A DNA stretch of 64,000 nucleotides from the NCBI GenBank assembly GCA_029962745.1, contig CM057171.1, forward strand, positions 4,797,396 to 4,861,395, in the 5' to 3' direction. The position numbers and the translations under genes are program-made. Of the stretch, positions 11,191 through 22,022 are shown piece after piece; position 1 is the first letter of the stretch, and every line of letters begins with the position of its first letter. This DNA is from Echinometra lucunter (taxonomy: Eukaryota; Echinodermata; Echinoidea; Camarodonta; Echinometridae). Below the pieces are notes generated by a model that made no database searches, had not been told where the DNA came from, and was given only the letters and a program-made list of their open reading frames with translations.

Positions 11191-11427
11191 CTTAAGACTC
11201 CCTTCTTCCTAAGTGCCCACAACCTGTTTCCTACTAATTTTATCAGGCTTATTCTTCCATATGAAATTAAAGAACTTTACTTTTATTGCTTTCATTAACT
11301 TAGCTGAAGGAGCTGGGATTTACATAAACAAATGATTAAACTATGGTAACAGTAGTGATTTAGCAACTGTAACTCTTCCAAGAACTGTAATGTTCCGTTT
11401 GATCCAAGAAATCATTTGACGCTTTAT

Positions 11428-12334
11428 TTAGTCAAAAATTCTGTCATAATTATAATCAGGTATTTTATCAATATCAACATGGAAGTCAGTACCAAGGTAA
11501 CGAAAATAATCTTTATGCACAAAATTCACTTGTCTTCCTTCCAATCTTATATCTTCACTACCTTTTAAGGCACCAATTGTTTTCTCCATATTAATCTTAA
11601 GCCCACTACAATTTCCAAATGTCCCCAAAATAGGAAGTACATTGCGGAAACTGGCAGCTGTGCCATCCAAAAACAATACTGTATCATCGGCATACTGAAG
11701 GATCTTGAATTCTTTTGACCTGACAGAAATTCCTTTTACCAAGTGTGAATTTCGAATTAACACCCCAAGAATTTCCGCGCATAACAAAAACAGGTAGGGC
11801 GAAAGTGGGTCACCTTGACTACAGCCCCTTTCTATGCGAAATCTAGATGTTATTTGCCCATTAACCATAACACTAGAGTACGCATCACTATACAGTAAAT
11901 TTATCCACTTTATGAAAGAGCTTCCAAATTTAAAAAAGGAGAGAGTTTTATACAAAAAGTGATGAGAAAGACTTTCAAAAGCCTTTTCGAATTCAATTAA
12001 CAAAATCATACCAGGAACCTTTTCCTTTTCAGTATAAGCAATTATGTCATATAAAATTCTAATATTTTCACCAATAAATCGCCCAGACAAAAATCCTGTT
12101 TGATTACCATGGATAATACGAGGTAATACTTTTTAAAGTCTATTAGCAATACAGCTCGATAATATTTTATAAACAACGTTCAACAAAGAAATTGGTCTCC
12201 AGTTTTTAATAAAATGTCTCACTTTGTCACCTTTAGGAAGTAGTGTTATCAAACCAAGTTTTTATGAGAAAGATAATTTTCCAGAAGTGTAAGCAAAATT
12301 CATACTACGCATCATATATATACCTAACTCCTCA
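11428..12334 (-). pseudogene. L1-like ORF2 reverse transcriptase domain, broken
   Basis: The open part (11428-12090) contains the RT blocks FEKAFESLSHHFL, ERGCSQGDPLSPYLFLLCAE and LQYADDTVLFLDG, the last being the YxDD catalytic box. In front of it (12091-12300) the same frame reads the LPKGDKVRHFIKNWRPISLL finger motif, but with an in-frame stop near 12135 and another near 12265. The first aspartate block reads LIEFEKAF where LxDxxKAF is usual, so a catalytic Asp is replaced by Glu. The endonuclease is missing through 5' truncation. Confidence 0.82.
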
Positions 12335-12444
12335 AGTTGACTCAATAATGCATTGTTAATTGCCAATAAGAATTAAACCGAATTTAATATACACAATATA
12401 TACAACACAATAGTGATCAAATCATTTAAAGGAAAGAACGCCAC

Positions 12445-12597
12445 ATATTTTGTTGTTATTGTAACCACTATTATTGTTATAATTATTTCCATGATTATTA
12501 CGATCATTATTACTATTGTCATTATCATCATTATCATCATTATTATTGCTATTGTTATTACTATCATTATCGTCATTATCATTATTATTATTATAGA
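12445..12597. repeat. (ATT/ATC)n imperfect microsatellite
   Basis: Interrupted ATT and ATC triplets form long spurious reading frames of isoleucine, threonine and methionine on both strands. It resembles microsatellites at 29126-29228 and 61385-61630. Confidence 0.9.
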
Positions 12598-13196
12598 AGA
12601 GAGTAACCGGAGCACAGGAAATAGAGAGGAAGGGAGTAGAGAGTGTACTTTAGGTTAAACTGCGTGACAAGGAAGCGGGAAAGGAGGAGGGGGGGGGGGA
12701 AGAGAGAGGGAGAGAGAACCTGAGAGAAATAGGGAAAGGGGAAAGGAGAATATAATGTGACAATGTGTAAGGTGAAATTCCTAAAGTCCGGGACTGAACT
12801 GGAATTACATCAAAATTATGATTCTCGTTGTTTACACCATTCGCTTATGATTAATACATAGTTTACTTAATCATAATTTTTCTAAAAATCAAAATTAATG
12901 TTATTACTAGAGATTGAGTGAAGAGCCAGGATGTTAAGGGAGTGATAATGAGGATGGAATAGAGGGAAGCTAAATAAATTTTCATGAGATAAATATGTTT
13001 ACGAGATAAACTTACTATTGAACTCGTTGAAATAGAGAGAGCACGGTTTATGAAACAAAATTACACAATTCTAAATTTCAAACAGATAACAAGGAAGTAT
13101 AGTGATAATAATCAAGGAATAATTTGAACCACTCCGTGGTACAGTAAGAAAAATATGGTGGCATGCAGATGATGCACATGAAATATCACTGGTTGT
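12598..13196. other. Anonymous AG-rich and AT-rich DNA
   Basis: A purine-rich stretch (12660-12750) with a short G run is followed by AT-rich sequence. I see no gene or repeat boundary. Confidence 0.5.
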
Positions 13197-13200
13197 TTAA

Positions 13201-13606
13201 CCCATTTGTGACAGGAATTGTTTAAAGCCTAATTTGATCGGCTTTTATTCTTCAAATTGGAAACACCAAAACTTTTCTTTTATTGCTACATTTTTTAAAT
13301 AAAAAGTCATGTGTCTGAAATTAAATATAAATTGGCAAAAAGTATGGTATTCAAAAAGTTGCCAATTTGCAGGAGAAAATTGTGATTTTAAAATTTCCAT
13401 TGCATTGCCAATTTAAGGACTTTAATGCTTATTTTCATTTTTTAAAATGTCAACATCGAACAGAAAATATTGACGCAACCAAAATGGGCACAGTTTGTGT
13501 AGAAATTTTTGCTCTTTCTACTCATGTATTTGGAATAATTTCTAGGGCTCTGCATCAAAGGTTATAAGGCCAAACCACATAATTTGGACCTTCTGTCACG
13601 AATGGG
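13201..13606. mobile_element. piggyBac-type MITE with TTAA target
   Basis: The element begins CCCATTTGTGACAG and ends CTGTCACGAATGGG, an inverted repeat with one mismatch. TTAA flanks both sides exactly (13197-13200 and 13607-13610). CCC...GGG termini with a TTAA target duplication are the hallmark of the piggyBac superfamily. At 406 bp it is non-autonomous; a 66-codon frame inside shows no transposase motif. Confidence 0.85.
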
Positions 13607-13802
13607 TTAACAGTCGTATCAGGTAAGGCAGGGGACTATTCTTATGCATTTCTGTTCTGTATTTTACTTCTCTAAGCTTATCTCAGATTTAGGGCGTGAT
13701 ATGATTTTCGTGAGGGTGGTAGCCAGTAAATCTGGAGTTAGGCACAGCAATACCCTTGGCAAAATTCTGACGCTACCTTCACAGATATAATGAAATTATC
13801 AG

Positions 13803-14782
13803 GAGAGTTTATGAAACCTGCGCAGTTTTTCTCGTCAAATGAGGGATTTGTTAACCTGGATGTACATTTTATATGGAAGCCAGTATTCTGAACACCGTTT
13901 TAACTGTGTTTTAAGTTCTGTTATAACTTCTGTTTTAAGGCATTGATTTATAACACCGCTAAAACAGTCTTTAAACGGTATTCTGAGAACTGTTTTAACG
14001 GTGTTGTAAGTCATCAAATCCACACCCACCGCAAAGATATTATCCAATGGGGGAAGTCGTTAGAGATGAGTCTAAACTGACTCAGCCAATAAGATCGCTC
14101 CCTAGGGAAGGGGTGCGTGAAACGCGTGAACTTATATATTTGCGTTGCAATGAGCGCATTAGTTTGCGCTTAGTTTCTTGCTTTAATTCAGATGTGATGA
14201 TGTGACAGAATTATTTGTGCAAATCATCTTTGATATTATCGCAGACAATTGCCAAATTTCTCCACCCGAGGCAAAAATTCTTTCGAAATGTTGTTTCGGG
14301 AATAAAAGTAAGGTTTATTGGATCTCGTTATACCCTTCATTCCAACCAAAAACATTTATGAGCGAGAAAAATTGCCGCCATGACATACCGCATGCAAAGT
14401 TAAAGCACCTCCCACCCTGTTTTATCTCATGAGCATGAAATGTCAAGCGGAAAGAGTTAAAAAATAGGAGATAAAACGGTCTTCAGAATACCGTGTTATT
14501 ACATATGGTATTTTTACGCGCTTACGCACTCTTGCACCAAGCATGCAAGGTAAGATGCGCGGTTAGAAAGATAAAACAAAACTTAAAACAAAAGTTAAAA
14601 CAGAGGTAAAACGGTGTTCAGAATACCGATGTACTAAAACAGACTTAAAACAGAGTTAAAACAGTCTCAGAATACCACCCCATAAGAAATCTTGTCAAAT
14701 AGTCGAGACAAGATTTGTATCTGCGCATGTGCTGATCTGTATGGTAGCCCTTAAGTACGCTCGATAACAGGTCATGTGCGAC
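13803..14782 (+). repeat. Arm 1 of a long inverted duplication
   Basis: This about 980-bp segment is repeated in reverse orientation at 63021-64000 with only scattered substitutions. The match includes unique-looking flanks on both sides of an internal TIR element, so it is a segmental inverted duplication rather than two independent insertions. The homology runs straight into the assembly gap at 14783 and, in the other copy, to the end of the window, so its true extent is unknown. Confidence 0.85.
13881..14677. mobile_element. TIR element with GTTTTAA subterminal repeats
   Basis: The ends are imperfect inverted repeats: CAGTATTCTGAACACCG at the left and the complement of CAGTCTCAGAATACCA at the right. 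Next to both ends the motif GTTTTAA(C/G) or its complement is repeated many times (13895-14010 and 14560-14670), producing a strong foldback potential. The centre (14050-14450) is unrelated sequence without coding signature. No target duplication was identified. A sibling copy lies in the inverted duplication at about 63124-63922. Confidence 0.65.
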
Positions 14783-15282
14783 NNNNNNNNNNNNNNNNNN
14801 NNNNNNNNNNNNNNNNNNNNNNNNNNNNNNNNNNNNNNNNNNNNNNNNNNNNNNNNNNNNNNNNNNNNNNNNNNNNNNNNNNNNNNNNNNNNNNNNNNNN
14901 NNNNNNNNNNNNNNNNNNNNNNNNNNNNNNNNNNNNNNNNNNNNNNNNNNNNNNNNNNNNNNNNNNNNNNNNNNNNNNNNNNNNNNNNNNNNNNNNNNNN
15001 NNNNNNNNNNNNNNNNNNNNNNNNNNNNNNNNNNNNNNNNNNNNNNNNNNNNNNNNNNNNNNNNNNNNNNNNNNNNNNNNNNNNNNNNNNNNNNNNNNNN
15101 NNNNNNNNNNNNNNNNNNNNNNNNNNNNNNNNNNNNNNNNNNNNNNNNNNNNNNNNNNNNNNNNNNNNNNNNNNNNNNNNNNNNNNNNNNNNNNNNNNNN
15201 NNNNNNNNNNNNNNNNNNNNNNNNNNNNNNNNNNNNNNNNNNNNNNNNNNNNNNNNNNNNNNNNNNNNNNNNNNNNNNNNNN
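14783..15282. other. Assembly gap (500 N)
   Basis: Exactly 500 undetermined bases separate the inverted-duplication arm from the first tandem-array unit. A round 500 is usually a placeholder, so the real distance may be different. Confidence 0.98.
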
Positions 15283-16941
15283 ATTATCTCTTTATTGGTT
15301 CCCATTTTTTGTGCAGTCGAAATCTCAGAACTGGCCCTGTCATTTTTTGTCAAATTTTCATGAATTATCAGTCCTTACGAGATCTCGGTTTTTTACTCAT
15401 TTTCAAGTTCATCAGATCATCGTGACGTCATCCAGGCGCCATTTTGTAAATATCATTTCATGATCATATCTTCTTACGGAATGTCATTTCTCATTCATAC
15501 TTAGCATGATGAATATTCATATCAATCTGAATAATTTCATTCATTTAGACGCGCACGTACGCGTACGTCCGCGCGTCAGCGCGCGCGCAAAAATTAAAAA
15601 TGCTCAGAATCGACTCATATTCATTTTGCACACGTTTCAGGCCATTTTAAGCATTTCAAAAATTTGCGCGCGTCCGCGTCCGCGCGCGCCATATTTGCGC
15701 GCGCACACCAAAGAAAACGTAAAAATGCCGTTTTTTCACTTACTTTGCGATCCTAATACTTTTCTTAACCATTCACAACAATTGAAAGTCGATTTCAACT
15801 CCTCATAAGGCCGCACGCGCGCGTCAAAGTTCAAAAATCCGTGCGCGCGTCTATGGGGCAAATAACGTAAAAACATGCAAAAACATGCCCTTTTGAAATC
15901 TGCCATAGCTCGTTAAATAGCATGGGGACCCCCCAATTTTTTTGCATTTTCTGAAAGCCTATGAAATGAAGATTTGAATTCACGAAAAAAAATTGAGGGT
16001 CGAGCAGTCGGAACGTCGTCATATTCTAAGGTGAAGTCAAAATTTCATTTTTTCAATAATGACGTCATATTTTTTACCTTTAACCAAAGACTATCTCGCT
16101 TAATATTCATCAATTTTCGCTGAGATTTCGATATGTTGTAGCTGAGACAATTCTCTACAAATATTTTATTCATTGTTGCTCATTTTGATGACGACATCAC
16201 GGTCTAAATTCACGATTAAAGGTACAATGTCAATTTTTCTCAATTTGCGTGTATTCTCTATGGGACATGACCTTTATGTAATTCTTGATTCTACATTCTC
16301 GTCTTCTTTGATCAACATCTTCCTTATTTCTGCTTGATTTTCGCCCATCTTTAAGTATATTGCAGCTGAGAAAATTCTCTATCTTAGGCATTCATATGTT
16401 TTTTAATCAAATGTCGAATACATGTGAAATTTTGACTGGAAAACCTGATATTAGAATTCCGTTTTGAATCAACGTGTTATCTCTATGAGCTGTTATCAGG
16501 TATACCTTCAAAGCACTTGCCTCACATGCTCAAGTTCCCTAGTTCGAGTCCCGGAGGGAAGGGGGCAATTTTTTTTCCGTTTGCTTTATTTTTACATGTT
16601 ATATTACTATCCTCTTTAACTATATGATTACATATACAGTTACAGTCGATGAAATAAACTGCTGATTTTGGCCCGTTATGACAATAGCAATGCAGCGCAC
16701 AGTAGTTTATGTATAACCCTATAGAAAATCTGATTGGTTAAGGTGAATTCAAGCTTTGGATCATCTTTTAAGTATTCTGCCATATCAAACCATCCAATTT
16801 CTATGACGTTAGTCTCCTATCGAGGCGTAAAAATTTTATCAAAAGTCTTACCAACGAATTTATCACAATCCATGTCGAAACCTAAAAGATGCCAACAGAC
16901 CACCTAATTCGTCACGAGTCTATGACGAATTCTATTCTCGT
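15283..16941 (+). repeat. Tandem array unit 1 (5' end lost in gap)
   Basis: First visible copy of the head-to-tail unit. Landmarks in order: CGAAATCTCAGAACTGGCC (15318), CG-rich palindromic blocks around 15550-15590, 15664-15710 and 15810-15855, a tRNA-like segment (16499-16560), and the 3' terminus GACCACCTAATTCGTC followed by a short hairpin GTC-ACGAGTCTAT-GAC ending at 16941. The unit resembles a non-autonomous DNA transposon (see unit 4 for the complete termini). Confidence 0.88.
16499..16560 (+). other. tRNA-like (Val-CAC-like) segment in unit 1
   Basis: GCACTTGCCTCACATGCTCAA followed by a B-box (AGTTCGAGTCCC) resembles the anticodon and T arms of tRNA-Val(CAC). The loop reads CTCACAT with CAC at the anticodon position. 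The 5' half and acceptor stem are absent, so this is not a functional tRNA; it may act as a polymerase III internal promoter relic. This copy has an A in place of the first G of GGTTCGAGTCC. Confidence 0.5.
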
Positions 16942-18626
16942 TATTATTATTTTTATTATTATTAATTATTCTTTTTATTGGTTCCCATTTTTTGTGCAGT
17001 CGAAATCTCAGAACTGGCCCTGTCATTTTTTGTCAAATTTTCATGAATTATCAGTCCTTACGAGATCTCGATTTTTTACTTATTTTCAAGTTCATCAGAT
17101 CATCGTGACGTCATCCAGGCGCCATTTTGTAAATATCATTTCATGATCATATCTTCTTAACGGAATGTCATTTCTCATTCATACTTAGCATGATGAATAT
17201 TCATATCAATCTGAATAATTTCATTCACTTAGACGCGCACGTACGCGTACGTCCGCGCGTCAGCGCGCGCGCAAAAATTAAAAATGCTCAGAATCGACTC
17301 ATATTCATTTTGCACACGTTTCAGGCCATTTTAAGCATTTCAAAAATTTGCGCGCGTCCGCGTCCGCGCGCGCCATATTTGCGCGCGCACACCAAAGAAA
17401 ACGTAAAAACACCGTTTTTTCACTTGATTTGCGGTCCTAATACTTTTCTTAACAATTCACAACAATTGAGAGTCGATTTCAACTCCTCATAAGGCCGTAC
17501 GCGCGCGTCAAAGTTCAAAATCCGTGCGCGCGTCTATGGGGCAAATAACGTAAAAACATGCAAAAACATGCCCTTTTAAAATCTGCCATAGCTCGTTAAA
17601 TAGCATGGGGACCCCCCAATTTTTTTGCATTTTCTGAAGGCCTATGAAATGGAGATTTGAATTCACGAAAAAAATTTGAGGGTCGAGCAGTCGGAACGTC
17701 GTCATATTCTCAGGTGAAGTCAAAATTTCATTTTTTCCATAATGACGTCATATTTTTTACCTTCAACCGAGACTATCTCGCTTAATATTCATCAATTTTC
17801 GCTGAGATTTCGATATGTTGTAGCTGAGACAATTCTCTACAAATATTTTATTCATTGTTACTCATTTTGATGACGTTATCATGGTCTAAATTAACGATTA
17901 AAGGTACAATGTCAATTTTTTTCATTTTACGTGTATTCTCTATGGGACCTGACCTTTATGTAATTCTTGATTCTACATTCTCGTCCTCTTTGATCAACAT
18001 CTTCCTTCTTTCTGCTTGATTTTCGCCCATCTTTAAGTATGTTGCAGCTGAGAAAATTCTCTATCTTATGCATTCATATGTTTTTTAATCAAATGTCGAA
18101 AACATGTGAAATTTTGACTGGAAAAGCTGATATTAGAATTCCGTTTTGAATCAACGTGTTATCTCTATGAGCTGTTTTCAGGTATACCTTCAAAGCACTT
18201 GCCTCACATGCTCAAGGTCCCTGGTTCGAGTCCCGGAGGGAAGGGGGCAATTTTTTTTTTCCGTTTGCTATATTTTTACATGTTATATTATTATCCTCTT
18301 TAACTATATGATTACATATACAGTCACAGTCGATGAAATAAACTGCTGATTTTGGGCCGTTATGACAATAGCAATGCAGTGCACAGTAGTTTATGTATAA
18401 CCCTATAGAAAATCTGATTCGTTAAGGTGAATTCAAGCTTTGGATCATCTTTTAAGTATTCTGCGATATCAAACCATCCAATTTCTATGACGTTAGTCTC
18501 TTATCGAGGCGTAAAAATTTAATCAAAAGCCTTACCAACGAATTTATCACAATCCATGTCGAAACCTAAAAGATGCCGACAGACCACCTAATTCGTCACG
18601 AGTCTATGACGAATTCTATTCTCGTT
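16942..18626 (+). repeat. Tandem array unit 2
   Basis: This copy is about 1.68 kb and very similar to units 1, 3 and 4. It starts directly after the hairpin end of unit 1 with an ATT-rich stretch and lacks the AGGTGGTCTGTC left terminus. It ends with GACAGACCACCTAATTCG and the CACGAGTCTATGACG hairpin. Confidence 0.9.
18181..18242 (+). other. tRNA-like segment in unit 2
   Basis: This copy has the perfect B box GGTTCGAGTCC. Four of five T-stem pairs form around the TTCGAGT loop. No matching 5' acceptor strand is found upstream. Confidence 0.5.
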
Positions 18627-20280
18627 CTCTTTATTGGTACCCACTTTTTTGTGCAGTCGAAATCTCAGAACTGGCCCTGTCATTTTTTGTCAAATTTTCA
18701 TGAATTATCAGTCCTTATGAGATCTCGGTTTTTTACTCATTTTCAAGTTCATCAGATCATCGTGACGTCATCCAGGCGCCATTTTGTAAATATCATTTCA
18801 TTATCATATCTTCTCAACGGAATGTCATTTCTCATTCATACTTAGCATGATGAATATTCATATCAATCTGAATAATACCATTCATTTAGACGCGCGCGTA
18901 CGCGTACGTCCTCGCGTCAGCGCGCGCGCAAAAATTAAAAATGCTCAGAATCGACTCATATTTATTTTGCACACGTTTCAGGCCATTTTAAGCATTTCAA
19001 AAATTTGTGCGCGTCCGCGTCCGCGCGCGCCATATTTGCGCGCGCACACCAAAAAAACCGTAAAAACACCGTTTTTTCACTTGATTTGCGATCCTAATAC
19101 TTTTCTTAACCATTCACAACAATTGAAAGTCGATTTCAACTCCTCATAAGGCCGCACGCGCGCGTCAAAGTTCAAAATCCGTGCGCGCGTCTATGGGGCA
19201 AATAACGTAAAAACATGCAAAAACATGCCCTTTTGAAATCTGCCATAGCTCATTAAATAGCATGGGGACCCCCCAATTTTTTTGCATTTTCTGAAAGCCT
19301 ATGAAATGGAGATTTGAATTCAAGAAAAAAATTTGAGGGTCGAGCAGTCGGAACGTCGTCATATTCTCAGGTGAAGTCAAAATTTCATTTTTTCAATAAT
19401 GACGTCATATTTTTTACCTTTAACCGAGACTATCTCACTTAATATTCATCAATTTTCGCTGAGATTTCGATATATTGTAGCTGAGACAATTATCTACAAA
19501 TATCTTATCATTGTTACTCATTTTGATGAGGACATCATAGTCTAAATTCACGATTAAAGGTATAATGTCAATTTTTCTCAATTTGCGTGTATTCTCTATG
19601 GGACATGACCTTTATGTAATTCTTGATTCTACATTCTCTTCTTCTTTAATCAACATCTCCCTTATTTCTGCTTGATTTTCGCCCATCTTTAAGTATGTTG
19701 CCGCTGAGAAAATTCTCTATCTTATGCATTCATATGTTTTTTAATCAAATGTCGAAAACATGTGAAATTTTGACTGGAAAACCTGGTATTAGAATTCCGT
19801 TTTGAATCAACGTGTTATCTCTATGAGCTGTTTTCAGGTATACCTTCAAAGCACTTGCCTCACATGCTCAAGGTCCCTGGTTCGAGTCCCGGAGGGAAGG
19901 GGGCAATATTTTTTCCGTTTGCTTTATTTTTACATGTTATATTTCTAACCTCTTTAACTATATGATTACACATACAGTCACAGTCGATGAAATAAACTGC
20001 TGATTTTGGCCCGTTATGACAATAGCAATGCAGCGCACAGTAGTTTATGTATAATCCTATAGAAAATCTGATTCGTTAAGGTGAATTCAAGCTTTGGATC
20101 ATCTTTTAAGTATTCTGCGATATCAAACCATCCAATTTCTATGACGTTAGTCTCCTATCGAGGCGTAAAAAATTTATCAAAAGTCTTACCAACGAATTTA
20201 TCACAATCCATGTCGAAACCTAAAAGATGCCGACAGACCACCTAATTCGTCACGAGTCTATGACGAATTCTATTCTCGTT
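18627..20280 (+). repeat. Tandem array unit 3
   Basis: About 1.65 kb with the same landmarks; the CGAAATCTCAG marker is at 18658. The ATT-rich spacer present in units 2 and 4 is absent here, so the unit begins with the CTCTTTATTGGTACCCA stretch. This explains the different period lengths (1683, 1657, 1742 and 1655 bp between successive markers). Confidence 0.9.
19837..19898 (+). other. tRNA-like segment in unit 3
   Basis: Same segment as in unit 2, with the intact B box GGTTCGAGTCC and the CAC-containing loop. Confidence 0.5.
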
Positions 20281-20338
20281 ATTAGGTGGTCTGTCATCTT
20301 TGACAGATCACCTTTTAATTTCGTCAGAATTTTCTTTC

Positions 20339-20369
<31 letters not shown>

Positions 20370-22022
20370 CTCTTTATTGGTACCCATTTTTTGTGCAGTC
20401 GAAATCTCAGAACTGGCCCTGTCATTTTTTGTCAAATTTTCATGAATTATCAGTCCTTAAGAGATCTCGGTTTTTTACTCATTTTCAAGTTCATCAGATG
20501 ATCGTGACGTCATCCAGGCGCCATTTTGTAAATATCATTTCATGATCATATCTTCTTAACGGAATGTCATTTGTCATTCATACTTAGCATGATGAATATT
20601 CATATCAATCTGAATAATTACATTCACTTAGACGCGCACGTACGCGTACGTCCGCGCGTCAGCGCGCGCGCAAAAAATAAAAATGCTCAGAATCGACTCA
20701 TATTCATTTTGCACACGTTTCAGGCCATTTTAAGCATTTCAAAAATTTGCGCGCGTCCGCGTCCGCGCGCGCCATATTTGCGCGCGCACACTAAAGAAAA
20801 CGTAAAAACACCGTTTTTTCACTTGATTTGCGATCCTAATACTTTTCTTAACCATTCACAACAATTGAAAGTCGATTTCAACTCCTCATAAGGCCGCACG
20901 CGCGCGTCAAAGTTCAAAATCCGTGCGCGTGTCTATGGGGCAAATAACGTAAAAACCTGCAAAAACATGCCCTTTTGAAATCTGCCATAGCTCGTTAAAT
21001 AGCATGGGGACCCCCCAATTTTTTTGCATTTTCTGAAAGCCTATGAAATGGAGATTTGAATTCAAGAAAAAAATTTAAGGGTCGAGCAGTCGGAACATCG
21101 TCATATTCTCAGGTGAAATCAAAATTTCATTTTTTCAATTATGACGTCATATTTTTTACCTTTAACCGAGACTATGTCGTTTATTATTCATCAATTTTCG
21201 CTGAGATTTCGATATGTTGTAGCTGAGACAATTCTCTACAAATATGGTATTCATTGTTACTCATTTTGATGACGACATCATGGTCTAAATTCACAATTAA
21301 AGGTACCATGTCAATTTTTCTCATTTTACGTGTATTCTCTATGGGACATGATCTTTATGTAATTCTTGATTCTACATTCTCGTCTTCTTTGATCAACATC
21401 TTCCTTATTTCTGCTTGATTTTCGCCAATCTTTAAGTATGTTGCAGCTGAGAAAATTCTCTATCTTAGGCATTGAAATGTTTTTTAATCAAATGTCGAAA
21501 ACATGTGAAATTTTGATTGGAAAAACTGATATTAGAATTCCGTTTTGAATCAACGTGTTATCTCTATGAGCTGTTTTCAGGTATACCTTCAAAGCACTTG
21601 CCTCACATGCTCAAGGTCCCTGGTTCGAGTCCCGGAGGGAAAGGGGTACTTTTTTTTTCGTTTGCTTTATTTTTACATGTTATATTACTATCCTCTTTAA
21701 CTATATGATTACATATACAGTCACAGTCGATGAAATAAACTGCTGATATTGGCCCGTAATGACAATAGCAATGCAGCGCACAGTAGTTTATGTATAACCC
21801 TATAGAAAATCTGATTCGTTAAGGTGAATTCAAGCTTTGGATCATCTTTTAAGTATTCTGCGATATCAAACCATCCAATTTCTATGACGTTAGTCTCCTA
21901 TCGAGGCGTAAAAATTTTATCACAAGTCTTACCATTGACTTTCTCACTGTCCATGTCAAAACTTAAAAGACGCCGACAGACCACCTAATTCGTCACGAGT
22001 CTATGACGAATTCTATTCTCGT
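20281..22022 (+). repeat. Tandem array unit 4, with complete termini
   Basis: This is the only array copy with both ends. It starts ATTAGGTGGTCTGTCATC (20281) and ends GACAGACCACCTAATTCG (about 21975-21992), so the unit is bounded by roughly 15-bp inverted repeats. Just inside the left end lies GACAGATCACCTTTTAATTT, itself an inverted echo of the terminus. The TIRs identify the unit as a DNA-transposon-like element that has been amplified in tandem. No transposase frame is present. Confidence 0.88.
21580..21641 (+). other. tRNA-like segment in unit 4
   Basis: Same segment as in unit 2, with the intact B box and loop. Its conservation matches that of the surrounding unit, so no separate selection can be claimed. 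Confidence 0.5.

Larger units (their letters stand above)
9942..12334 (-). mobile_element. 5'-truncated L1-like retrotransposon
   Basis: A minus-strand L1-group element begins at its 3' end with a poly(T) run (9943-9954, i.e. a poly(A) tail on the coding strand). It extends through the C-terminal, zinc-knuckle and RT regions of ORF2. AGTTGACTCAA occurs immediately outside the poly(T) (9931-9941) and again at 12335-12345, a likely 11-bp target duplication bounding a 5'-truncated insertion. Weak coding-like sequence continues slightly past 12345, so the right boundary is less certain than the left. Confidence 0.75.

Noticed and set aside
12373..12658. Ile/Met/Thr-rich frames resembling membrane proteins
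   Set aside because: They are translations of ATT/ATC microsatellites; the same applies at 28973-29234 and 61382-61646.
13835..14047. 70-codon frame repeated at 63756-63968
   Set aside because: It lies across the GTTTTAA repeats of a TIR element and is preserved only because the two arms are nearly identical.
14772..15463. Long frames spanning the N gap on both strands
   Set aside because: They exist only because undetermined bases contain no stops.
16499..16560. Functional tRNA-Val genes in the array
   Set aside because: The 5' half and acceptor stem are missing and the anticodon stem has mismatches.
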